Source: Lycocorax pyrrhopterus obiensis (lineage: Eukaryota > Chordata > Aves > Passeriformes > Paradisaeidae). Taken from it: DNA of 64,000 nucleotides. Position 1 is the stretch's first letter; the number at the start of each line of letters is the position of its first letter. The position numbers and the translations under genes were made by a program. The DNA is taken from contig JACSVZ010000004.1 in NCBI GenBank assembly GCA_014706295.1, positions 94,279,333 to 94,343,332 on the forward strand. The letters run 5' to 3'. This document shows positions 20,641 to 31,130 of this stretch, one piece after another. The notes beneath the pieces were generated by a model. That model did not search any database. It saw nothing but the letters and a program-made list of their open reading frames with translations, and was not told the origin of the DNA.

Positions 20641-23600
20641 GAACCTAGAACAAAGAGGTGCTCAACACCCCAAATCACCCGGAAATTAAGCAGTGTAAGC
20701 CCTTTGGAGAGCACTTTGACTCTTGCTCAGATGAGATTAAGAAGGGACATATGATTCCAGTTTTTAACACAGGGTAAATATCACCTTAAACTAATAAACA
20801 GAATTGGATTTCATCAGAGACAATAGGTTCAGTCTTAGGTTTATCTTAATGTGTTGTGGTTAGAAACAGAGCTGGTACAGTTCTGAGAGAAAAATTTCTC
20901 CAATTAAGAAACTGACAGCTGGGTTAATCTGGTTATTATGAGTAAAGCATCTTGTAAGTTCCCTTCAGAACAAAGGTTTAAAGTAAACTGTCTTTTGGGT
21001 TGAACATCCTGCTAAAACACGCTTGAAGTAAGTAATAAATAAACAAAATCTTGACTTCAAAAAGCTGAAAGTAAGGGTTAATAGAGAACAGATAAATACT
21101 GCCTTTGTAGATATGCTACTTCCCCCTTATACGTTGCAACTAACTGACAACTGTGTTGGGGTTTGAGGGTCTTTTTTCCCTTTTTTTTCTCTTTTTTTTT
21201 TTAAGAGAGAAGAAAAGATTTAAGTTGGCTCTGATCCCATTGCCCACAAGGTGGCTGGAGCCACGCCATCTGTCACAGCTGCTGCTCACCATCGCTGCCA
21301 CTCTAATTGACAATGAACCCAGCACCCCGCAATAATTGGGGCTGCACTGTGACTCGGGCAGGTAACGCACCCTTTTAGCATCCAGCAGTCCCCATCTGTG
21401 CAGCAGCCCTGGGCACGGGAGCACAGTGACCCCACTGCTGCTTTCCCAGGCGGGCAGCAGGGATGGCCTCACCTGGGAAGTGTTAGGAAGGCCCAAGGGA
21501 AACCATGTCCACGTTGAAATTGAAAACCTCCCCAAACTCACTGGAAGATTCTAATACTGCTGCCAAGGCACACACACATCTGCCATTCAGCTCTGGTTTT
21601 TATATTAAAATGAAAAGGAAAAAACCCTTCCAATATTGAGCAGTTCATGGACTGCCACAGTCAGGGTTTATTTATTAAATTACCTCTCAACAACATTTTA
21701 CATTGACTGGTCTGGGTTTTTTTCTCCATCACGAGCACTATAGACACCAAAGCTTTGGCACACAGGACACATAATTCAGTCACTGAGAAGACACCTCTGC
21801 AGCAAGCCTTTCCTCAAGGTTTAGATATTTAGGGGAAACAAAGCCAAATCTTCACCATGTTTCTTGACTGCAAGGTGTTGGAAAACAGCACTTCCCTTAT
21901 GGCATAAGGATAAGCTTGGTCCCAGAATATTCCATTTGGCATTTCTCTGTCCCCTTCAGTCCATAGTCTGCTCGTTATGAATTGCAGGTTACTGCTATTT
22001 GACCGTATTTTGGGAACTGCTGCCTTCTTCAGTGGAAGTAACTCAGGTTTCCATGTAGGTTCATGGTTGGTGAAAAATAAAGGTATACTCTTGCATTTAA
22101 AATATACATCCTTTGGGCGGCACAAAACATAACGAAGTAAATAGAATTTAGTCATTTTACTCCAGAGAGATTCAGTCTCAACAGGTAGTTTAGGACTTAA
22201 GGCAACCTTTTGAGGCTAAATCCCTGTTCTTTCTGCAATTCCTTCATAATTCTGTATATACTAGGATACGTGTGAATGTTAGGATTAGGTCCACAGATTC
22301 TGACAAGGCTAGAAGGATTGATGGCATTGATTGCTTCATAGAAAGTTACTTTTGTTTTAAAAAGTACTATTTCAAGCTGTAGTGATTTCTAATTACAGAT
22401 AAATGCTTCCAGATGAGACCAACTGCCCAGTGGGTGCACTGTCCTGTGCTGCAAGGCATCCCCTGTCAGCCTCATGACTTCAGATCTTCCCAAATCTTGC
22501 TTTAGCATGATTTGGATGCTACAAAGGCCTTTACTTCTTTTTGTTTTTCTTCTTTTAATCGTCATTAATTCAAATGTGACATCTTCAGTTTTATTATCTC
22601 ACTTTTTTCCCTTTTCTTCCCAAAACAGAAATTAAAAAAGTCTTTCAGTTCCCTTTGTAAAATTAAGCTTTCTAAAGAATTTGACCCTTTTAATTTTTAA
22701 TATTATTGTTAGGTTCGTTATTGGAAAAGTCTGTCTGAGCTAGTACAGAACTGATTTACTAGCTCTTGTCTTCAGAAGTGCGATTTTTCCTTCACTTTTT
22801 GACAGAGGGGTGTGGACTGATGTTGTACTAACACTAAGTAAATTACTCCAACAGCAGCCTGTAGCAGAGAAATACAGTGTAATATTTTTCAATGTTTTCA
22901 ATCCTTTAACCACATATCAGCAAAACTTCACCTGAAAAATTAATGAAACTGTGAGCTGAGTGGTGGGAATGGTTGAAATGAGAAACACATTACATATGAG
23001 TTGTTAAGCAGCTGGAAATGCAGTTCCTCTACACTTGTCCCTTAAATGCAAGAAAAGACATTTCAGACTTGGTGTATAAGTAAAGACAGGAAATATTCCT
23101 AATAAAAAATGAAATAAGTCAAAATTCACATGACTAGAAAATGATGCTGATGTGTGATTTTTTCCTGAAAAAATAAATGATCATGGAGAGAACCTTAGCA
23201 CATACACTTCCACACACATGCACAAGAAAGGCCAGAAGGATGTTTCTGATCCTGACATGAAGAGCTTCAAACATTTTGTTAGGTCTCTGTCTAGTCAGTT
23301 TCCTACAGCATAAGTTTTGACCTGCAGATACCAGTGGATTTATACATCATAGATGTTCCTCAAAGAACCAGTTGCAAAGTGATAGATTCTGCAATAATTT
23401 AAGCAAATATATTGCATGTTATGAAAAAATTTGGCAGGAAAATTATTACTCTAAAGCTTCTGTTTCTAGTACTTTATTAATTTTCATTTTAATCTGGGTT
23501 ATTTTATTAACCTGTTTTACAGCACGGTTTCAAAAGCACAGAACTGAACTGATTTGTGAAAAGTGTGGCTTGCCACTTCTCAGCTGAGAGAATAAATGAA

Positions 23601-26117
23601 TAAATGCAATGTGCCCCAGAGTGGCTAACAAGGTTGTCTAAAGCTCTATATGCTTGTGAGAATGGGGTTGAGATACATTTCTTAATTTTACTTAAGTATG
23701 TTTAAAACAAAGACACGTGACAGGGAAGAGCAGGGGGACGCTGCGTCCTTTTGCGACGCGGGAGCAGCCTCGCATTCCAGACAGGCTGCGAAGTGCAGAG
23801 CCTGCACAGGCACGTCTCCTCTTCAGCTGCGTGCATGGGGCACACAGTTACATACATTTCCTTGAAGGTATGGGCTAGACTTTAGGTTAATATAGTATGG
23901 ACTTTAATTGTGCAGCATTTCCCAGAGTTTAGAGCTGTGTTTTCCAGTGCACCTTCTAAGGATTACTTGTGAATACAATCCTGACATTGGAGTCAGTTAT
24001 TCAAAGTGAAAAGATTGGCCATGGTCCAGCATCTAAAAAGAGAGAGATTGAGGCAGAACTCATCTCAGATTCCAAAGGTGTTACTCCAGATTTATATGAG
24101 TGTAACTGAAAGCAAAAGGAAGTTCATAGTCTATTATGTCAAAGACATAAGATCTTTCAGATAACGGGCTATAGATCCCAGACAAAATGTATTCATATGT
24201 TTTGCATCCTATTCATTGAAATCCTTTGCTTAGAAAACTTCATAATTTTAAATGCAATATTCACATATTGTGAGGGAAGCTTGAAATATCTAAAAAAGAA
24301 TCTGTAGAAAAGGTTTATATCAATTTTCACACAAAAAAATCTGTCCAGAGATTGAGATAAGCAATCCACAGATACAGAGAGGACTTTTCACTATTTCTAG
24401 ACCAACTTTAACTGTCAAATAAAGCAGTCTCACTGTTCTCCTTATATATCTTCTATGTGCAAAATGAAGTATATCACTTCTAGCTGGAGTGACAATTTCA
24501 TGCATCTTAACAAGTTGTCCCATAACAAAGGATGAACACCTCTGTATTCATGATTCAAACTTTATGTGTTGGTTTGAGATATATGACATTTTATAGCTGA
24601 CAATATGCATTCTCTGAGGGTGAAGCATAGCTTCTGCAAAGTTTTTATGTCTTGATATATTGTGTCTTTTGAATATCAGGTTTTTCAAGGTAGACTGTTG
24701 GGGTTTTGTACTCCTTTCAATATTTCTTTGATTATAACATTCTTTTCAGTTTAGGAATTTAAATTTTGGATTTCTAAGAAAGGAAGAAGTGCATGTATGC
24801 AGGGATCTGCATGTTTGTGTACACCCTGATACACCTGAGTTACTGTATCTTTCTGTCCTGGCTTACTACTACAAAAGCAATTATTCAGCTCACAGGATTT
24901 ACAGAAGAACATCTTTCACAATGAAACCTGAAGCTTCATTAGCATATTATTACTTCTTCTAGGTCATTATTAAAGATAAACAATACCACTCTGTCTAACA
25001 GAGAGTCTTGTCATATCATCATACCAAGTAAATCCTGGTTGATTAACAAGCACTGTTACATGTCTTTTTTGCATCTTCCAAGCTGCATAACTTGTTCACA
25101 TGTCAGTTACAGAGATTTCAGTAGAACTGTGAAAAGAAAGAAAATAGAACCAAGAGACCAAACTGAGTGCCATGCACAGGAAGACCTTCAGCCATGCCTG
25201 CAAGGGGCTTATACATCTTCTGCACAGTGGCTGCAGGGAATTTTTAGGAGAAAGAACAGGCGACTGCATTGGATGAGCCATGTGTTCCCGTCTCCAGAAG
25301 TAATTTGTCACAAGTACTATCCTCAAGAATAATTAGGGTGAAATTTCCAAGAGATACTTGGGTATTTAGCAATGCAAGTCTTATTAAAGTCTGCAGAACC
25401 TTTAGTCTTGATAAACAGTAAACACTTGTAAAATCTTTGTCATTTGAATGCTGAGCAGATTGAACTCTGTCACAATATTTTCCTCCCTGAGACATACTTT
25501 TTACTACTGATAAATGTCAAGATGGCAATATTCTTTCTTTGTAAAGCAATTGTAAAGTTGGCTGCCTCAGGAAAGCTCCTTCTGCTGAAGTCACAGAGCT
25601 TTGATGAACTGTCTGCAAAGCATCTTTAAGGTACTCAGCTACTGCAACTTGCAAACCTGTTCTGCCTGAAGTAAAAAAAAACCCCACACTCTTCTTGAAA
25701 ATACAGGTGCTAAAAGATGTAGAAGTTGCCTTCAGAACTAATCATATAATATATAATTTCTCTATCAACAGTAAAAAGGACTAAGTTGCTCCTAACCGGA
25801 GACTAGGGGAGTGATATAGGGAGAGGACTATATTAAGTGAGGCCCCAGGCACAGGTAATAAATCCTTCAGTCAGGTTTGTTGTTCTGGTTGAAGAGGTGA
25901 CCATAGTGTGGGATGGGAGCCTTTCAACTCTGGGATTAAGCAGCGCTCTGGCTTGATAACACAATCCACCACCTGCTGCACTTTGACTTTCAGCTTAGCT
26001 GCAGCTGCAGGAAACAATTCTGACTAGAACATTGAGGGAGCACACACTTTTGTGATGTTGAAAGGTAGCTAAAAGACAACTAGAGGCATACAGCAGTATT
26101 AAAAAGAAAAAAAATTG
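20641..26117. other. Non-coding DNA with two GC-rich patches
   Basis: No supported gene. Minus-strand frames at 21140-21541 (133 codons) and 21829-22155 (108 codons) have no domain. The first owes its length to a GC-rich patch (about 21235-21490). A plus-strand frame at 23372-23587 has a hydrophobic stretch that could span a membrane, but no coding context. A second, CpG-rich patch (23713-23840) is listed separately. Confidence 0.5.
23713..23840. other. Short CpG-rich patch
   Basis: About ten CpGs in roughly 110 bp (for example around gacgctgcgtcc and gcgacgcggg), flanked on both sides by AT-rich DNA. There is no clear frame, donor or acceptor. It could be a small regulatory element, a fragment of a GC-rich repeat, or an exon I do not recognise. 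Confidence 0.5.
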
Positions 26118-26464
26118 TCATAGAATCATAGATTATCCTCATTTGGAAGGGACACACAAGAATCATCAAGTCCAGTTCCTGGCCTTGCACAGAACAGTCC
26201 CAAGAGTTACACCATGTGCCTGAGATCATTGTCCAAATGCTTCTTGAGCTCTGTCAGGCTTGGAGCTGTGACCACTTTCCTGGGGAGCCTGTTCCAGTGC
26301 CCAGCCACCCTCTGGGTGAAGAACCTTTTCCTAATATCTAACCTAAACCTCCCTGACACAATTTCATGCTGTGAGATCAGGTCCTGTATAATGATATGGT
26401 TCTCACTGATACAGACTCCTGCTCTTGGGGTCACACTGCACCACACAAATGTCCCTGAGCACAC
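26118..26464 (-). pseudogene. CR1 LINE 3' end with readable ORF2 C-terminus
   Basis: On the plus strand this starts with TCATAGAATCATAGATT, the CR1 terminal repeat, and continues through the reverse-complement CR1 3' UTR. The minus-strand frame 26464-26207 reads into the conserved end of ORF2: a GRFRLDIRKRFFTQRV block, then GHWNRLPRKVV, then LTELKKHLDN. This is the very C-terminus of the CR1 reverse transcriptase protein. The upstream part of the frame (about 26377-26464) does not look like standard CR1, so the true 5' truncation point may be near 26376. This kind of remnant is often predicted as a small gene by mistake. It should be treated as a transposon relic, not a host gene. Confidence 0.9.
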
Positions 26465-28639
26465 ACAGTTTGACCCTCAACACTTCATACTGTTACAGAT
26501 ACTCATCCAGCTGAACAAGAAACCTTTCTGGTCGATGCCCATTTAGGGAATTTAGAATAAGAGTTAGTTTTTGGTTGATATGCATCTGTACCTAAGCTCT
26601 CTGTATGTGTAGTGAGATGTATTGTGTTTCTTAAAGGAGAGTTCAGCTAGTCCACTGAAGAAAGGCTGAGAAAAATGCTGATGCCTGGACCCCACCTCAC
26701 TATGGTTAGGTGACAGCTAAGTGGGGTTATGATAGTTAAGGACCGTTTTGCAGTTCTAAAGTTAGAACTTGAGAGGAAAAAGTAATGGTTAGGTTGTTAA
26801 ATCTCTTTATTCTTCTAGCTCTTTCTTCAAAGTCTTCAGACTGACTCCTGAAGTCTGTGTTTTGTCTTGTAAGTATTTGCACTGTAAAATAAATGGGGAC
26901 TGTTTAACATTCCCTTCTAAAAATGCCTGTGTGCATGTTCACCTCCATTAACAATAGAGGTGTATGCAGGGCAGGAGAGACCCTGACCCCAGGAAATTAT
27001 TGCCTAGCTGCTGTAACGGCAATTGCTTATCTCTTATTTAAATAATCAAGTTAAGCACCAAACAAATCTTCTAAACTCTGTTTTTTGTTAAGCTCAAAGA
27101 AATCATGGGGAGAATGAAACACAAATCCTGCACAAGAATGATTACAAAAAGTCCCCCAAACCCTCCTTCTATATCCTGCTGGCAAGCTATATAAAGATTA
27201 ATATTTTTTAAAATGGCAAACTAATTGTAAATATGAGATGACCCTATCCTCCAAATGCCAACTGAAAGGCTAGATTGCTATCTGCATAAGATTAGCAGGA
27301 AATTTAAAGTATTTTTATTGTGAGCAAGAAATTAATTTAGGATAAAAACACTTCCATTTTGAAACAGCAGGGTGAAATCAGAATTTGTCTGTTAATTAAC
27401 CACCAGAGCTTCATAGCAAAGATTTTACTGTCTTCTTAGTTTTGACTTTCTAGTAACTAAATTGGCTTTTTCTGCACCTTAGTCACTGTGTAATATAACA
27501 TATCTCTGGTGTGCCTCCAGATTTCATTTGCTAATGAATTTAGCATATTCCTTATCATATAATGGACTAAGACCCCCACAAATTATATAATAATATTTCA
27601 TGTTATTGGGCTTCTAAGACCAATAAAACAGCTAGGCAGCACTAACAGTATCAGTAAAGTCATCTGCTTTACAAGTTTCCTTTTTATTAAAATAGTCACA
27701 GGATAAAATCAGTATATACAGTAACCACCATGTTGTGAGATACTGATCAAAATGGCAATAAAGTTCTTGCAGCTGGTAATTAGGGCTTTGAATGTGATCT
27801 GAATGGGGTAAATCGACACCAGCTTACATTCTGATGGTCAAAGGGATGTGATTGTATCTCCTTTGCAAAGAATTAAATAACACTTCAATGTTTATCTGCC
27901 CATCTGAAAGAAGTGCCATAAAGGGAAATAAACACTTTTAAATTCTTGACACCTCGAGACTCTTTTCTCACTCAGTGGCAACAACCCTAATTTTCCCCTC
28001 AGTATTGCTATTTAATAATGATATTGTTAATACTTTTTGAAAATACAAAATCAATTTTACAATCAAAACTGGAGAAACACAGTATGTAAGTAGAGGACTT
28101 TTTAGTGGCTGCCATACGTTCTTCAATCTCCAAAGTTCCCGAACCCTTTTTTTTTTAATGGGTCGTAGATTTCTTCTGGTATGCAGCTAAAAATAGAGGT
28201 TTTTTAGCTAATTACTATTTGTCTAGTGCTCAGGAGCATCAGCGGTAAAAAGAAGCCTGTAGAATCCTGGTTTTAATTTTTGGCTTTAGGATTAAGACAT
28301 ATGCCTGCAGATTAGGAATGCTACTGTAATTTTTTCTAATCATCAGATTGTGAGAGATAACATTGCTGCAGGAGGCAGCTAACAAAAGAGGGAAAACAAA
28401 TGGAGGCTTAGAGGTAAGGTAAGGATGTAAACAAAGCAGTGAAAGTTATTATGAAAGACCCACATAGGTTGATCTACTGTCCCTAATTCTCACTTACACT
28501 GGGAAGAAAACAGCTCACAAAAATACCAGACAATAATCCATACAGCCTGGTGTCCGCGGCTACTCGATACTGTACTGCCTCACTTGAAAGCCGTGACGTT
28601 GCCTACACATGTGGTCTAAAACTAATAAAGATTTAGAAA
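26465..28639. other. Unique AT-rich non-coding DNA
   Basis: No open frame of note and no recognisable repeat. The sequence has frequent TAAT/ATTA stretches and scattered AATAAA hexamers, none tied to a visible transcript. Confidence 0.5.
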
Positions 28640-30130
28640 AGTGGATCCAAAGAGGAAGAAGAGAGAAGGTTTATATGTTGTATTGAGAGCAATTATATTA
28701 ATTTTGGTGAGATCTATGTAAACGGGGAGGAAGAACAGAGGGAGGTAGGAGATGATCTGAAATTAAATTTTTTCAACAAAAGCTGCTATAAAATCAGGAA
28801 AAGAGGTGAAGGTAGATGAAAATAAGATGCTGAGATTTTATCATGAATACTAGAATTTCAATAAGAGTTGAGATAGTTATGAGAAATATTGAGAAGCCAG
28901 GAAGAGTTTTTGGATGCTAAGCAGTATCTGAGAACCACTAGCATGAATGATGTAAAAACTCACTGTCTGTAAGGAACCAATACAAACAAAGGGTAACCAG
29001 TATCACCTCAGGAGTAGTGGGAATTGAGGGAAGAGGGAAGAAAATTCTATAAATGGGATCTTAAGCAGGAAAAAAATGAAAAGGTATTTATTCCACAAAG
29101 AACTAGTTAAGAGGAGCTGGGGAGTGACCTCAGGAGTGAGGTTGGAGATAATCATAATGGAAAAGTCTGTTTTACAGGTAGGAAATAAGTAATGTCTTAC
29201 TTTTAGAAAGGCAAATTCTACATAAGATGTAGATTAGAATCAAGGTTAGACGGGAATGAGGAAGGAGACGAGAGCATCATGTGTGTCCTCAGGCAGAGGG
29301 AGCCCATTCATCGTGAGGACAGGGAGAGAAGGACAGTGAACAAGGAGAGATGGATGAGATGCAGCAATGACAAAGAGCCCGACAAGGTATAGTTAAGGGA
29401 GGAGAAGGAATGTACAGATAAAGAAAGTGGTTGATAATGTGACAGGATGGAGGCAAAAAAGAAGGAAGCTTGAATTGAGAAAAAGGAGGTGGTCTTGAGC
29501 TGAGCCATTTGGGAATGGCAATGGAATAGGATGTGGCAAAGAGGTAGTGAAAAGAAGTGAATAACAAAGGCACAGATAGGCTGTGCAAGAGCCTGTCAGC
29601 ACTACTTTTTAAAAGGCCAGAAAGACCTAAGACTAAGCAGAGGAAAACTAAAAGTAGTTCAGAGCTTTAAAAAAAAAGTTTGGAGAAGACAAAAATTAAA
29701 CCTGAAGACCGACTGTGAATGCTGGAAGAGAAGACATCATAAAAGTTGCATTCATAAGAAGTATTAGAGCTCAGGAACTTTCTCCAGAGCAGATGAGGAG
29801 TAGGAATAAGTGGTGCCCACAAAGCTAGGAAAGAGAGCAGGGAAAGGAATAGCAAGGTGGATCAAAAAGCCCATATGGTCAGATGAAGACTGGGGGAGAG
29901 CTCTGGGCAGTGGCACCTCAGGAGCTGGAGTATTGGGTGGGCAGGAGTTAAGTTTAGAACAGATTAAAGTCAGAATGATTGACAGACTGAAAAACAAGTT
30001 TGGCAAGTGAATAGAGAGGCAGGACATGAGAGCACCAGGATTAGGACAAGGCAAGGGAAACTATGATGGAAAAAACAGAGTACATAAGAAACAAGGTCTT
30101 AATATGGCACAGGAGGTGGGCAAGCTAAAA
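28640..30130 (+). other. Long purine-biased stretch (about 70-75% A+G on plus strand)
   Basis: Hand counts of single 60-base rows give about 78% (29401-29460), 75% (29821-29880), 73% (29341-29400), 72% (28981-29040) and 68% (29461-29520) purine, against roughly half in ordinary sequence. The stretch is not a simple tandem repeat. It leaves several minus-strand frames open at once, rich in Ser, Pro, Leu and Phe (29289-29588, 29393-29602, 29764-30054), plus one plus-strand frame (29810-30010). Open frames in several registers together indicate composition, not coding. Possible sources are a degenerate GA-rich repeat, an internal piece of an unknown element, or a transcribed non-coding exon. Confidence 0.75.
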
Positions 30131-30830
30131 AGCATGAGTATTTCAGGGAGGCAAATTTTGTAAAATATGGTTTAATTTTGAGGATTGCATTTAAAATAAG
30201 CAGTTCTGCAGCATGGATATTTCCTCACCTGTCTTCATGCTTCTCAGACTTCCCAGAAATCTTTTCTCCATTTAGGAGAGCTGACTGCTGTCCCAGATCC
30301 CTTTAATGTATGTAATCACCCTGTGGTGCCTTTCATCTAATTTGGCATAATGCACATTTGAAAACCTGTCACAAATGGGCCAGTTTGAAATGATGCTGTA
30401 ATGCACAAAAATTAGTTCTCCTGCCCTTTGGCTGCTGAACAAGAAATTGATTTTTGTGCATTATGCAATGAATTTAAATGGTATATTTCAGACAGCTTTG
30501 TAAACATAGGACTTTGCAAACAGAGACACTGGAGGGATTCAAACATAACCAAAAGCAATAGAAACTCTTCTGGCAACCTATTAAATCATTTTTTACTGAC
30601 TCTTGCCCATCGTGCCGTTGGACTAATGAGCAGACTTGTCTTTGTGTTTTATGTATTCATTAGAAACCCTGGTTCCAAATGCAACTGGTCACTGCTACGG
30701 CTTCCATTACCCGTGATGGCTTTTAAGGTTCTTCTGGTTACAGTACTTAGGTTGTGTATATATAGCGAGTGCTTTTGAAAAGGCAAATTCCTGTGCTGTC
30801 ATCCAAGCAATCAAAACACTCTTTGTTTGT
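30131..30830. other. Non-coding DNA
   Basis: A plus-strand frame at 30428-30778 (116 codons) has no recognisable domain or splice context. I see nothing else in this stretch. Confidence 0.45.
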
Positions 30831-30895
30831 GGAGCGGGGGAGGATGGAGACAAGGGGAGAGGAGAGGGGGAGATGTTTAGAGAACCAGCAGTTGC

Positions 30896-31130
30896 CACTC
30901 ATTGGTGTGGCCGCTGCCTTCCCGTCCCTTCCCGACTGCCCCTCAAAGCTGTGTGTTAAAATCCGGTGTTCAAGGTAAGGCAACAAACCCAAGGAATGTG
31001 GACCCAGCCCTGGCGCTAATGGTTTCCTGGCCGGCACATCTCCTCCCCGCTCCGCTGCCTGCACGGAGCCCCACGAGTGCTTGAGGGAGCGCCGGGACGA
31101 CAGGCACTGGTGCCGCACCACCGGGGATGA
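30896..31130 (+). promoter_or_regulatory. Small CpG-rich patch with a near-consensus splice donor
   Basis: Roughly 14 CpGs in 235 bp, with GC content clearly above the surroundings. On the plus strand a donor-like CAAG|GTAAGG falls at 30974/30975, inside the patch. The plus frame ending near 30978 and the long minus frame 30747-31379 (210 codons, the longest in the window) carry no domain I recognise. A long minus frame is easy to get in GC-rich DNA. It may be a minor promoter with a first exon, coding or not. The evidence is composition plus one splice signal only. Confidence 0.4.

Noticed and set aside
23372..23587. Plus frame of 71 codons with a hydrophobic segment
   Set aside because: An isolated frame in AT-rich DNA. 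T-rich codons give hydrophobic residues by composition alone.
26207..26464. Minus frame of 85 codons with clear conserved protein blocks
   Set aside because: The conserved part is the CR1 ORF2 C-terminus. Kept as a transposon relic, not a gene.
29289..30054. Several overlapping minus frames rich in Ser, Pro, Leu and Phe
   Set aside because: Several registers are open at once because the plus strand is purine-rich. Composition explains them.
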